Assembly: GCA_035510695.1 (NCBI GenBank) | Contig: DATKGO010000008.1 | Location: 1-29,252, forward strand | Length of the DNA stretch: 29,252 bases | Direction of reading: 5' to 3' | From: DAIDHK01 sp035510695 | GTDB lineage: Bacteria; Patescibacteriota; Microgenomatia; Levybacterales; UBA12049 | Part shown: piece after piece, positions 21,933-29,252 of the stretch | Layout: each line of letters opens with the position of its first letter | Numbering within the stretch: the first letter of the stretch is position 1 | Position numbers and translations under genes: made by a program | Notes under the pieces: model-generated | Told to the model about the DNA's origin: nothing | Database searches by the model: none | What the model saw: only the letters and a program-made list of their open reading frames with translations

Positions 21933-23375
21933 ATGAATAGATTATTACTTTTTTTTATCATTATCATCGCGTTTTTTCTGATTTTCTACCGTATTTCCAG
22001 TCTTATTCCATTCTTTAATGATCAAGGTTGGTTTTATCTCTCTGCCAGAGACATGCTGACCAAAGGTATTATTCCTTTAGTTGGAATTGCCTCAAGTCAT
22101 CCTTGGTTACACCAGGGAGCATTATGGACTTATCTGCTGACTTTGCCATTATTATTATCACGTTTTAATCCTGCGTCGGGAGCAATTTTTACTGGTATGT
22201 TAGGATTAGGAACAGTAATTTTAGTTTATTTCATTGGTAAAAATCTTTTCTCGGTTCGCGTGGGATTAATTTCTTCATTTTTTTATGCGACTTCGCCTTT
22301 AGTCATTAACAACGCCAGAACTGCATATCATACTTCACCAATTCCTTTTTTTACGGCATTATTAATTTTAGCTTTTTATGCATGGATCAAAGGCAATAAA
22401 AAAATGTTTCCTATGATCATCGGACTGTTAGCAGTTTTATATAATTTTGAAATAGCAACAGTTTCTTTAACGTTTGTCTTTTTATTAATATTATTATATG
22501 GAATTAGATTTAAAAAGTCATGGGCGAAAATATGGAATAAAAAACTATTATTTTTTTCGGCCTTTGCTTGGTTTATTCCCATGTTGCCTATGCTGCTTTA
22601 TGATACTACCCATGGATTTCCACAAACATTAAAATTTATTGCCTGGATAGGATACAAGGTTATTGCAGCAACCGGCTTATATCATTTGCATAATAATTCG
22701 CTTACCGATTGGGGACAGTTTTTTAAATTTCTCTATTTACATACCCAAATGCTTATATTTATTCCAAACGGAGTAATAGCTTTAGTATTGTTATTGTGTG
22801 GATTTATAAGTTTGTTATATCTGCTTAGGAAAAAAATGTTTACAAAAGACCAGGATGTTTATTTATTAATTTTCGTTATATTTTTAGTTCCGTTAGCCTT
22901 TGTTTTAGTCGGAGGAGTAGCTTCAGATGCATATTTGCCGATATTATATGTCCCAACTATTTTAATTTTATCTTTGTTTTTAAGTAATTTAATGCGGTCA
23001 AGAATCGGGTTAATAATTGTAAGCATACTAATATTTTTTATTGGCGGATTAAACGTTTATAGCGTTTTATCTACACAATATCTTTCAACCAGTGAATATT
23101 TTGAAAAAGGACTTGGAATTGTACCGCTGACCGAAATTGAAAAACAGACAAATGTCATACTAGTTGATACAAAAAATAAAAAATTCACAATTAAAGGTAT
23201 CGGAGTGTATAAAAATTTAACGGACAACTATCAATATATTATTTACTGGATGCATGGCAGTCTCATATCCAACTCAAAAAACGTTTATATTATTCAGCCG
23301 GAAAAAGATTATAAAAATACCAAAAACAGTTTATACAGTGGATATGGAGTAGTAATTACGCACAAAATAGAGTAA
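21933..23375 (+). CDS. GT-C family membrane glycosyltransferase (ArnT/PMT-like)
   Basis: A 480-aa polytopic protein. After the first helix comes LIPFFNDQGWFYLSARDML, with the conserved early Asp, then SSHPWLHQGALWTYLLTLP, typical of ArnT-like glycosyltransferases. A soluble tail of about 100 aa ends the protein. It probably adds a sugar from a lipid-phosphate donor on the outer face. The frame is open from a GTG at 21870, but ATG 21933 is chosen because it has an AAGGA site 8 nt upstream and the hydrophobic helix starts straight after it. It is divergent from the gene ending at 20845. Confidence 0.82.
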   Translation: MNRLLLFFIIIIAFFLIFYRISSLIPFFNDQGWFYLSARDMLTKGIIPLVGIASSHPWLHQGALWTYLLTLPLLLSRFNPASGAIFTGMLGLGTVILVYFIGKNLFSVRVGLISSFFYATSPLVINNARTAYHTSPIPFFTALLILAFYAWIKGNKKMFPMIIGLLAVLYNFEIATVSLTFVFLLILLYGIRFKKSWAKIWNKKLLFFSAFAWFIPMLPMLLYDTTHGFPQTLKFIAWIGYKVIAATGLYHLHNNSLTDWGQFFKFLYLHTQMLIFIPNGVIALVLLLCGFISLLYLLRKKMFTKDQDVYLLIFVIFLVPLAFVLVGGVASDAYLPILYVPTILILSLFLSNLMRSRIGLIIVSILIFFIGGLNVYSVLSTQYLSTSEYFEKGLGIVPLTEIEKQTNVILVDTKNKKFTIKGIGVYKNLTDNYQYIIYWMHGSLISNSKNVYIIQPEKDYKNTKNSLYSGYGVVITHKIE

Positions 23376-23387
23376 TACTTTAGCTTA

Positions 23388-23396
23388 TGCTACAAT
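23388..23396 (+). promoter_or_regulatory. extended -10 of the GT2 gene at 23407
   Basis: TGC-TACAAT ends 10 nt before the ATG at 23407. Same pattern as the promoter at 15503. Confidence 0.6.
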
Positions 23397-23406
23397 TAAA
23401 ACAAGT

Positions 23407-24162
23407 ATGAATTCAGGTATAAGCGCGGTGGTAATAACTAAAAACGAAGAGAAAAATATTGCCAGATGTTTGGGTTCTCTACGTTGGTGTGATGAAATTA
23501 TAGTTATTGACGATAATTCGACGGATAAAACTGTTGATACCGCGAAAAGAAATGGTGCCACGGTTTATATTCATGATTCAAGGAGTGATTTTTCTCAGCA
23601 GCGAAATTTCGGATTGGGAAAAGCAAACGGTAATTGGATATTATTTGTCGACAGTGACGAGATTGTTTCATTGTCTTTGCAATATGAAATTACAAATCTT
23701 ATTTCGGATCAATTTAATCCCTTCGATGGATTTTTAATAAAAAGAATAGATGAAATGTGGGGTAAAAAGCTGCAATACGGTGAAACCGGAAATATATTTT
23801 TACTGCGTTTAGCGAAAAAAAATGCCGGTAAATGGGCAGGTAAGGTACATGAGACATGGGAAGTAAAAGGGAAAATAGGAAAATTACAAAATTCATTATT
23901 ACATTTTCCTCATCCTAAGGTTGCGGATTTTTTGCAGAAGGTAAATTACTATTCTTCTTTGCGAGCAATGGAATTATATGAAAAAAAAGTAAAGGTCAGC
24001 GCATGGCAAATTGTATTTTATCCTAAAGCCAAATTTATTTATAACTATTTTTTTAAATTAGGATTTTTAGACGGTGCGCGTGGATTAATAGTTGCTTTAA
24101 TGATGAGTTTTCATTCATTTTTGGTTAGAAGTAAATTGTGGGTATTAAATAATCATGAATAA
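23407..24162 (+). CDS. glycosyltransferase family 2, WaaE/KdtX-like
   Basis: A 251-aa soluble GT-A enzyme of the typical length for the LPS core beta-glucosyltransferase-like group. It starts SAVVITKNEEKNIARCLGSL, then CDEIIVIDDNSTDKTVD and ILFVDSDE (DxD metal site). KWAGKVHETWEV is the acceptor-side HE motif conserved in this subfamily. The chemistry is transfer of a hexose to a lipid-linked or core acceptor on the cytoplasmic side. It has its own promoter and converges with the GT39-like gene with a 14-nt gap. Confidence 0.9.
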   Translation: MNSGISAVVITKNEEKNIARCLGSLRWCDEIIVIDDNSTDKTVDTAKRNGATVYIHDSRSDFSQQRNFGLGKANGNWILFVDSDEIVSLSLQYEITNLISDQFNPFDGFLIKRIDEMWGKKLQYGETGNIFLLRLAKKNAGKWAGKVHETWEVKGKIGKLQNSLLHFPHPKVADFLQKVNYYSSLRAMELYEKKVKVSAWQIVFYPKAKFIYNYFFKLGFLDGARGLIVALMMSFHSFLVRSKLWVLNNHE

Positions 24163-24176
24163 TTTCTTTATTATCA

Positions 24177-25826
24177 TTACTCCTTGAAAATTAATATTGA
24201 TCCTCCGACAATATCAACCGGCTTCTTATTTTTTAAAGTTGGAATATGATCATAGCCACAAAAATGCCAACAGGTAACGCTAATTGCAATAATATTGTTT
24301 TTTATGTCCAAAGGTACAATGTTTTTATTTTGAACAATGCTTCTGTCCTTTATACGTTTGTAATTAATTCCATAGTTGGAGGGGAGTGCTGTTCCGAAAT
24401 AAGCTAGCTGTAGGTTGTTGATATGTTTAGTCTTTTGGTATTGGGCTAAGTCTATGAGTCCTTGTCCCCAGTCGCAATTTGCGTCTGCCAAGTAGTTATA
24501 TCCATTTTTTTCTCCTCCAACAAATTCGTTAAAATATGAAAGATAATGCGGATATACATTTAAAGTTCCCGTTATGTACCAAATCGATAAAATTAATAAA
24601 ATTAAACTAAAAGAATTTTTTTTATTTATCATATTTATGACTTGAGATGAAAAAATAATCATAAGCGGATAAACTGACAGTATATATCGCAGTACCAATA
24701 GTACATGTGTAAATAATGAAGTTGCCAAAATAGTAATTATTGGTATAAGTAAGATATAACTTATATTACTTTTTTTAAAATAATATATAAGGCTTGTAAA
24801 GAAAAGAATCAACAAAGGTATGGGAGTTTTTATAAATAAAATTATTAATAGTAAATATCCCGGCAGTCCATATAATTGGTGATTTCCAAAGAAAAATGAT
24901 TCTTTTTCAAATGCATTTGAATAGTTTGCCCTAATATCATCTTTAATGGTACTTAGATAGCTGCCTAATGGTATAGGCTGGGTTAGCGCAAAATTTATCA
25001 GCATATTACTTTTGGCTAAATTAGTAATTGATCTATGAGTATCAAAACGATATCCGAGAGGTGGCTCAAATGTAAAAAAATACGTTGCCCACAACGAAAA
25101 ACAAGAAACAAAAAAGATAACTAATACAAAAGGTAATTTATTTTTCCAATAGAATATTTTTAATAAATCTTTTTTGTGTTTCTTTTCAAGAATAAAAATA
25201 ATACTTAAGGAAATTAAGAGATAATATAGCACTGTAAATTTAGTTGCTAAAGCAAAACCCACAATTATGGAAAAAATAATCATTTTTTTATAATCAAATC
25301 GTTTCCTGAAAAGATAATACAAATATAATACAAATATAAAAAAGAAGGTGGAAATAAGATCTGTTGTAGCGTAATGTCCATGAGCTAGTATTTCGGGTTC
25401 GAAAATGAATAAAAATAGTGAGAATACCGCTGCAGCTTTACCATATAATTTGTTAGTAAATAGATATACCACTATTCCTAAACAGATGGTAAAAAATACA
25501 ACTACCAAACGAGGAAGTAAAAAAAACTTGTCGGATATCGCTTGTTTGTCAAATAGTAAAGGTAATGCTTCAAGTTCGCGCGTGAGTGGAGGATTGAACG
25601 GTTCGTAACGAAAATCGTGTTTGGTTAAAAATTGATATCCGGCAGGTACGTAGCTTAATTCATCAAAAATAGGAGATTCTCTAAATATACTTGTAACCAA
25701 TAGAATAATTAGAACTACAAAGCATATAAAAACTAGATATAGGGGTGGAATAAAAAATAGTTTGGATCTTTTATAATTATTTAAAGATATTTTCATAGTT
25801 TTGTTAAGTTGAGCTGTTTTCCACAT
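24177..25826 (-). CDS. GT39-like phospholipid-carrier-dependent glycosyltransferase
   Basis: A 549-aa membrane protein. The catalytic loop is seen in SPIFDELSYVPAGYQFL and YEPFNPPLTRELEALPLL. The C-terminal block YPHYLSYFNEFVGGEKNGYN, then ANCDWGQGLIDLAQY and AYFGTALPSNYGI, is diagnostic for this PMT_2 subgroup. About eleven helices precede a soluble end of about 110 aa. It moves a sugar from a polyprenyl phosphate to an extracytoplasmic acceptor, either a glycan or a protein. The start is uncertain: the codon at 25826 has a weak GATAAA 10 nt upstream, while ATG 25796 (MKISLNNY) would remove ten residues. Confidence 0.88.
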   Translation of the reverse strand: MWKTAQLNKTMKISLNNYKRSKLFFIPPLYLVFICFVVLIILLVTSIFRESPIFDELSYVPAGYQFLTKHDFRYEPFNPPLTRELEALPLLFDKQAISDKFFLLPRLVVVFFTICLGIVVYLFTNKLYGKAAAVFSLFLFIFEPEILAHGHYATTDLISTFFFIFVLYLYYLFRKRFDYKKMIIFSIIVGFALATKFTVLYYLLISLSIIFILEKKHKKDLLKIFYWKNKLPFVLVIFFVSCFSLWATYFFTFEPPLGYRFDTHRSITNLAKSNMLINFALTQPIPLGSYLSTIKDDIRANYSNAFEKESFFFGNHQLYGLPGYLLLIILFIKTPIPLLILFFTSLIYYFKKSNISYILLIPIITILATSLFTHVLLVLRYILSVYPLMIIFSSQVINMINKKNSFSLILLILSIWYITGTLNVYPHYLSYFNEFVGGEKNGYNYLADANCDWGQGLIDLAQYQKTKHINNLQLAYFGTALPSNYGINYKRIKDRSIVQNKNIVPLDIKNNIIAISVTCWHFCGYDHIPTLKNKKPVDIVGGSILIFKE

Positions 25827-25903
25827 GATAGTCTACTTTATCCCACTCTGCAATAATAGTTGGAAAACAAGATGTTTAATGAGATAATAAGACAGTTGTA
25901 TAT

Positions 25904-27109
25904 ATGATAAATAAAATTCTATTTATTTTTATTTGTTTCTCTCTTTTTCTTAACGAGGCAGGTAGAATAGATCTTGGCAATAATATTGCTTTTACGCTTT
26001 TGGATGTTAGTGTGATCATCTTTCTCAGTTATAATTTAATTGCATTTTTAATTAAAAAAGAAAAGTTTTCAAGAGAACAATTTACAAAGCCATTTCTTAT
26101 TTTTGTAGCGATTTTATTTTTTTCTTTGCTTTTAAATTTTGTTCATTATTCGGTTACGCAATTATTAGTAGCTTTTCTTTATTTAATTCGTTTTATAATT
26201 TATTGCTTAACATATCTTGCGATCAAGAAATTATTTAAAACACAAAAAAAGTTTGTCATGATTAGTTTATGTATTACGTTTTTCTTTATACTACTTTCTG
26301 ATTTTATCCAATATTTTTTCTATACAAATTTAAGAAATTTATATTATTTAGGCTGGGATGAACACATCTACCGGTTATTTGGTAGTTTCTTTGATCCTAA
26401 TTTTGCCGCTGCGTTTTTAGCGCTGGGATTTTTATTTTTTGTCACTTTATGGCTTGAAACCAAAAAAAAGAAGCTAAATGTGTTATCTTATTTATTTTTA
26501 TTACTTTCAGGTGTAGATATTTTAGCGCTTTTTTTGACTTTTTCACGAAGCGGTCTTATTATGCTTTTTGTCAGCTCTCTTATTTATTTCGGTTTAATAA
26601 AAAAACTGCGTTATTTTAGCGCTGTTATCGCCAGCTTGGTCATTATTTACTTTGTTGTTTCTCCAAATTCAGCGATAGTAAACACGAATTTATTACGTAT
26701 TGTATCAAGTGAAGCTCGCATAGACTCCGCCCAAGTTGCCTTAGCTATTATCGAAAAAAATCCGATTATAGGTGTGGGTTTTGATGCCTACAGATATGCC
26801 CAACTGCGTTATAGTTACAGAACTGTTGTCGGCACGCAGGAAAGTCATGCTGATGCGGGTACGGATAATAGTTTTTTATTTGTTTGGGCAACAAGCGGAA
26901 TTATAGGATTGGGAGCATTTTTATGGTTAAATTATACAATTCTTTGTCAATTGTGGAATGAATTTACTCGGAAAAATCAATTATTTTCTGCTTTAGTATT
27001 AGCTTCATTAGTTGGTTTATATGTCGACAGCATTTTTATTAATAGCCTTTTTTATCCGAGTTTATTACTGTGGACAATGCTGATTTTAGGGATCAGGGAT
27101 TATAAGTAA
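25904..27109 (+). CDS. O-antigen ligase / polymerase family membrane protein (WaaL/Wzy-like)
   Basis: A 401-aa protein with about eleven membrane helices. LFGSFFDPNFAAAFLALG and LALFLTFSRSGLIMLFVS are the classical O-antigen ligase family blocks. The large outer loop near residues 255-320 contains RIDSAQVALAIIEKNPIIGVGFDAYR and a conserved-type His (QESHADAGTDNSFLF). Members either polymerise lipid-linked repeat units or ligate the finished glycan to an acceptor. Ligases and polymerases cannot be separated by eye. With the flippase at 16484 it closes a Wzx/Wzy-type pathway. GATAAT at 25883-25888 may be its -10. Its end overlaps the Ig-like protein gene by 17 nt. Confidence 0.87.
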   Translation: MINKILFIFICFSLFLNEAGRIDLGNNIAFTLLDVSVIIFLSYNLIAFLIKKEKFSREQFTKPFLIFVAILFFSLLLNFVHYSVTQLLVAFLYLIRFIIYCLTYLAIKKLFKTQKKFVMISLCITFFFILLSDFIQYFFYTNLRNLYYLGWDEHIYRLFGSFFDPNFAAAFLALGFLFFVTLWLETKKKKLNVLSYLFLLLSGVDILALFLTFSRSGLIMLFVSSLIYFGLIKKLRYFSAVIASLVIIYFVVSPNSAIVNTNLLRIVSSEARIDSAQVALAIIEKNPIIGVGFDAYRYAQLRYSYRTVVGTQESHADAGTDNSFLFVWATSGIIGLGAFLWLNYTILCQLWNEFTRKNQLFSALVLASLVGLYVDSIFINSLFYPSLLLWTMLILGIRDYK

Positions 27110-27809
27110 CTTTTCGTTGAACGGTTGTAATATTTCCGGCTGGATCAGTGGATACAATTGTCAAATTATTGTCGCCATTCTGCAATTGCATGGAATAAGT
27201 AAAGTTTCCTTGACCGTCTACAATAGCCCAAAAATTATTGACAGTTACCTTGCATTCCGCATCTGTTGTTCCTTGAATTTGAAGTGTTTTACTATTCCCG
27301 CCTGAGAAAGTTTGATTATCGGATGGAGTATTTACGGTTAAAGTTGGTCCTTTATTTGAATAACTGATTTGTAAATCGTTTGAATAATCACTTGTTACAT
27401 TGTTATTAGTTGTGGCCTGGGCTTTAATATCGTTATTTCCGGCAGTTAAAACTACATTGTCAAAAGTAAAAGTGCCGTTGTCATCCACTTGTTTATCTCC
27501 CGCAAATGTTCCGTTTACGTAGAGTTTTATATCCTGATTTTTAATTGCGCTGCCCGAAATACTTACCGTTGCGCTATTGGTAGCGGTAAAGGTATCATTC
27601 AGTACAGGCGCGGCAATAAAAGATGGAGAATTACCGGTGGTTGCATTGGTTGTGGACGCTTTACTGTTACTTAGCATTAAAGCAAATTTACTAAGCAGCG
27701 GAACACCATAGAAAATTAGAAAAATGATTACCAGCAACGACCCAACAATACTTAAAAAAAGAGTTCTTTCACTTTGTTGTTCAATATGTCGTCTTATTCG
27801 TGAAGCCAT
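27093..27809 (-). CDS. membrane-anchored protein with two Ig-like (glucodextranase B-type) domains
   Basis: A 238-aa protein. A basic N-terminus (MASRIRRHIEQQSER), a membrane helix at about 17-40 and an extracellular remainder. After a Ser/Thr/Asn linker come two beta-sandwich repeats, about 67-150 and 155-238. The first contains VSISGSAIKNQDIKLYVNG, FTFDNVVLTAGNNDIKAQA, and the second LQIQGTTDAECKVTVN and then LQNGDNNLTIVSTDPAGN. This is the usual rhythm of Big/glucodextranase-B modules that bind glycans or other surface proteins. It could tether the neighbouring polysaccharide, which is inference. An extended -10 lies 9 nt before the ATG. Confidence 0.85.
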   Translation of the reverse strand: MASRIRRHIEQQSERTLFLSIVGSLLVIIFLIFYGVPLLSKFALMLSNSKASTTNATTGNSPSFIAAPVLNDTFTATNSATVSISGSAIKNQDIKLYVNGTFAGDKQVDDNGTFTFDNVVLTAGNNDIKAQATTNNNVTSDYSNDLQISYSNKGPTLTVNTPSDNQTFSGGNSKTLQIQGTTDAECKVTVNNFWAIVDGQGNFTYSMQLQNGDNNLTIVSTDPAGNITTVQRKVTYNP

Positions 27810-27818
27810 ATTTATCAG

Positions 27819-27827
27819 ATTATAACA
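27819..27827 (-). promoter_or_regulatory. extended -10 of the Ig-like protein gene
   Basis: Minus strand TGT-TATAAT, hexamer 27824-27819, ending 9 nt before the ATG. It sits between tRNA-Thr and the gene, so the gene need not depend on tRNA transcription. Confidence 0.6.
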
Positions 27828-27848
27828 TTTGTTAAGTACTTTGTGTTG

Positions 27849-27920
27849 AGCCGAAGGTGGGACTTGAACCCACGACTTGCTCTTTACGAAAGAGCTACTC
27901 TACCACTGAGTTACTTCGGC
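27849..27920 (-). tRNA. tRNA-Thr(CGT)
   Basis: A complete cloverleaf on the minus strand: acceptor GCCGAAG/CTTCGGC, D arm ACTC/GAGT, anticodon stem GCTCT/AGAGC with loop TTCGTAA (anticodon CGT at 27888-27886), T arm GTGGG-TTCAAGT-CCCAC, discriminator T. CCA is not encoded. It reads ACG codons. A 14-nt piece (27888-27901) recurs in the degenerate locus beside it. Confidence 0.95.
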
Positions 27921-27956
27921 ACTTAATTGTTAAATCAACTATGTTTTTATTTAGAT

Positions 27957-28044
27957 GAAAGAGCTACTCTTCCACGCTTGTCTCGTTGAGACTCGCAAGC
28001 GAGCTCCTCACTAACGTTCGTCCGCTCCATTGAGCTAAGACGGC
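27957..28044 (-). pseudogene. degenerate tRNA-like locus split by a GC-rich element
   Basis: The minus strand begins like a tRNA: GCCGTCT, then TAGCTCAATGG of a D arm (28044-28027). A GC-rich element follows, after which AGAGTAGCTCTTTC (27970-27957) matches the D-arm to anticodon-arm part of tRNA-Thr exactly over 14 nt. No matching 3' half, T arm or acceptor partner follows. It looks like a chimeric or disrupted tRNA remnant that still has a promoter-like box upstream. Confidence 0.6.
27971..28029 (-). repeat. GC-rich short element, second copy, bounded by TGGA
   Basis: Read on the minus strand it runs from TGGAGCGGACGA to AAGCGTGGA and aligns with the ileS element at 2671-2735. The best part, TGCGAG..TCA.CGAGACA..., matches at about 21 of 26 positions, with TGGA at both ends in each copy. 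It lies in the D-loop position of the tRNA-like remnant. Confidence 0.65.
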
Positions 28045-28061
28045 ATTAGCTTTGCAGGAAT

Positions 28062-28070
28062 ATTTTAGCA
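28062..28070 (-). promoter_or_regulatory. extended -10 upstream of the tRNA locus
   Basis: Minus strand TGC-TAAAAT, hexamer 28067-28062, would start transcription near 28055, just ahead of the tRNA-like remnant, and could continue into tRNA-Thr. No clear -35. The rest of 28071-28146 shows nothing recognisable. Confidence 0.4.
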
Positions 28071-28146
28071 TATTTACGTGGATTATTTTCTTTCAGGCAT
28101 AATTTGTGGTTAAGACTGAGCTCCCCCTGGTTGAGTATGTGGGAAC

Positions 28147-28323
28147 TTATTTTGTGATGTGTTTGAGTGCTGGAAGAGGAGTTTCAACAGTTATCCAAAT
28201 ATCATCTTTCTTACACCAGTAAGTAATTCTTTTATATTCCTTATATGCCTTTTCTTCTTTGCCATTATTAGTAATTTGAGAACCTCTTTCTTCCATCTCC
28301 TTCTGACACGTGGGGCATTTCAT
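28147..28323 (-). CDS. small CxxC (zinc-ribbon-like) protein, 58 aa
   Basis: A minus-strand ORF starting MKCPTCQKEMEERGSQITNN and ending in VETPLPALKHITK. CPTC at residues 3-6 and one more Cys in YWCKKDD near residue 37 suggest a half zinc ribbon or an incomplete metal site, since a fourth Cys is missing. There is no signal or membrane segment. Support for it being real: an extended -10 (TGC-TATTAT) ends 6 nt before the ATG, as in other genes here, and the composition is coding-like. Similar short CxxC proteins are common in bacteria, and no role can be given. An open frame on the other strand across the same bases is judged a shadow. Confidence 0.6.
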   Translation of the reverse strand: MKCPTCQKEMEERGSQITNNGKEEKAYKEYKRITYWCKKDDIWITVETPLPALKHITK

Positions 28324-28329
28324 ACAGCT

Positions 28330-28338
28330 ATAATAGCA
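28330..28338 (-). promoter_or_regulatory. extended -10 of the CxxC gene
   Basis: Minus strand TGC then TATTAT (28335-28330), 6 nt before the ATG at 28323. Confidence 0.45.
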
Positions 28339-28398
28339 TATATGGGATTAATGAGTTCCCTCAGTCTAAGATTACTATACCAATAGATTACATACAAA

Positions 28399-29250
28399 TT
28401 ATCCAAGCTTTTGGGCAACCATTACCAATCGATGGCGTGAAAGTTGAACACCTTTGTTTGTTGAAAAGTTTTTGACATACTCTTGTAATGCGGATTTATC
28501 CTTTTCTGAATCAAAATCCTCAAAGATAGGAACACCTTGCAAAAATAAATCAAATTCTTCATAAGAAGGATAATATTCAAAGTAGTGAAAATTTTCTGCA
28601 AAAATAACTTCAAAACCAAGAGTTTGTAGCTCCTCTACGTTTCTATTTAGTGTCGAAGTGTCCCATTTTCCATAATTTTGTCCTCTGCCGAATATTTTTT
28701 TCAACTCAATCGTATCCATTTCGCCGATCCCAATTTCAAGATAGAATCCACTTGTCTTGAGAATCCTTTTGTACTCTGTGTAATAGCCTGGTCCTCTTCT
28801 ACAATAAGCTAGATCAAAAAATGAATTTTTAAATGAAGTATGACTTGCATCTTGTAGAAAATATTCAACATTTTTACTTCTTTCATCGTCGCTGTGGCTT
28901 TTAGCTATATCTAAATTTACTTTTGAAGTATCAATCCCAAATACTTTCTTAAAGTAAGGCGCAACAAAAAGAGTAAATTTGCCATCAGCGCAACCGATAT
29001 CCAATGCTACTTTATCTTTTGAACTCAAACTTAAAAGTTTATCTTTAAAGATTTTTTCTGGGTCACCCGCTGGGTACACGCTTTTATAAATAGCTTTGCG
29101 ACCATTGCCATAACTATACTTTTCGTAAATAAGTTTTCGGTTAAAATTTGACTTTTCCCAAAAAACAGGACAAACTAATAATCCTGTGAAAATAATTTCT
29201 TTACTGCCCGAAGAAAGAAAAGAACTGATCGCGTTAGCAAGACAGATCAA
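28399..29250 (-). CDS. class I SAM methyltransferase, 5' end not resolved at the window edge
   Basis: 283 codons are open to the window edge. The core is LDIGCADGKFTLFV (motif I) near residue 83, FGIDTSK, FLQDASHTSFKNSFFDLAYC (motif IV region) and FYLEIGIGEMD. The C-terminal part (HYFEYYPSYEEFDLFLQG, SRHRLVMVAQ) resembles uncharacterised bacterial methyltransferases whose substrate is not known. No ATG is in-frame before MDTIELK, which lies after the SAM motif. The first possible start is a TTG at the very edge, so the true start is probably outside the window. It is unlinked to the glycan cluster by strand and distance, so no pathway is assigned. Confidence 0.8.
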   Translation of the reverse strand: MICLANAISSFLSSGSKEIIFTGLLVCPVFWEKSNFNRKLIYEKYSYGNGRKAIYKSVYPAGDPEKIFKDKLLSLSSKDKVALDIGCADGKFTLFVAPYFKKVFGIDTSKVNLDIAKSHSDDERSKNVEYFLQDASHTSFKNSFFDLAYCRRGPGYYTEYKRILKTSGFYLEIGIGEMDTIELKKIFGRGQNYGKWDTSTLNRNVEELQTLGFEVIFAENFHYFEYYPSYEEFDLFLQGVPIFEDFDSEKDKSALQEYVKNFSTNKGVQLSRHRLVMVAQKLG

Positions 29251-29252
29251 GG

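Noticed and set aside
28159..28386. Plus-strand ORF opposite the CxxC gene
   Set aside because: The hydrophobic translation looks like an antisense shadow, while the minus strand has a promoter-spaced start and Cys motif.
1..29252. TGA recoded as glycine, as in Gracilibacteria and Absconditabacteria
   Set aside because: Several intact genes end at TGA with sensible C-termini (rodA, the methyltransferase at 11828, the flippase), and no family protein is cut short by an internal TGA except the single broken gene.
1..29252. CRISPR array, insertion sequence or prophage
   Set aside because: No regularly spaced direct repeats of 25-40 nt, no transposase, integrase or phage structural gene was seen.

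Overview
The window is AT-rich DNA read with the standard bacterial code: TGA is a normal stop here, for example at the ends of the RodA gene and of the methyltransferase at 11828. It looks like a piece of a small-genome bacterium of the Candidate Phyla Radiation (Patescibacteria), possibly Microgenomates. That is an inference from the compact layout, many convergent or overlapping gene ends, low-complexity secreted proteins, genes that look leaderless, and short repeats inserted in-frame in housekeeping genes. No rRNA, CRISPR array, transposase or phage gene was seen.

Layout. 1-1300: end of an unseen transcript with two terminators, a YgjP-like metallopeptidase and two small unknown proteins. 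1365-7033: core genes on the + strand, namely isoleucyl-tRNA synthetase, RodA, ribosomal proteins L21 and L27, and a ParB protein whose gene overlaps L27. 7100-10105: a surface-protein module. A strong promoter drives a structured leader of about 250 nt that contains an intrinsic terminator and ends in a near-perfect Shine-Dalgarno. It precedes a 148-aa secreted repeat protein and then a 732-aa membrane-anchored protein using the same repeat pattern. Signal peptidase I lies convergently just after, followed by tRNA-Val(CAC) and a broken secreted-protein gene.

11828-27109: a surface polysaccharide cluster. It holds one GT4 and three GT2 glycosyltransferases, two class I methyltransferases, a sugar C-methyltransferase, a Wzx-type flippase, four polytopic GT-C or PTPS-related membrane proteins, and an O-antigen ligase/polymerase-like protein. 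Together these suggest a lipid-linked glycan that is built on the membrane, methylated, flipped and then polymerised or ligated outside. The initiating phosphoglycosyltransferase and a chain-length regulator are not in the window. 27093-29252: an Ig-like-domain membrane protein, tRNA-Thr(CGT), a degenerate tRNA-like locus carrying a GC-rich repeat, a small CxxC protein and a 5'-incomplete methyltransferase.

The most interesting points are: the structured leader and repeat-protein module; the GxHH active-site motif in IleRS; two families of short palindromic or GC-rich elements inserted in genes, one with a covarying hairpin; a heptanucleotide tract that could make a glycosyltransferase phase-variable; and a window-wide pattern of -10 boxes 6-11 nt before start codons.
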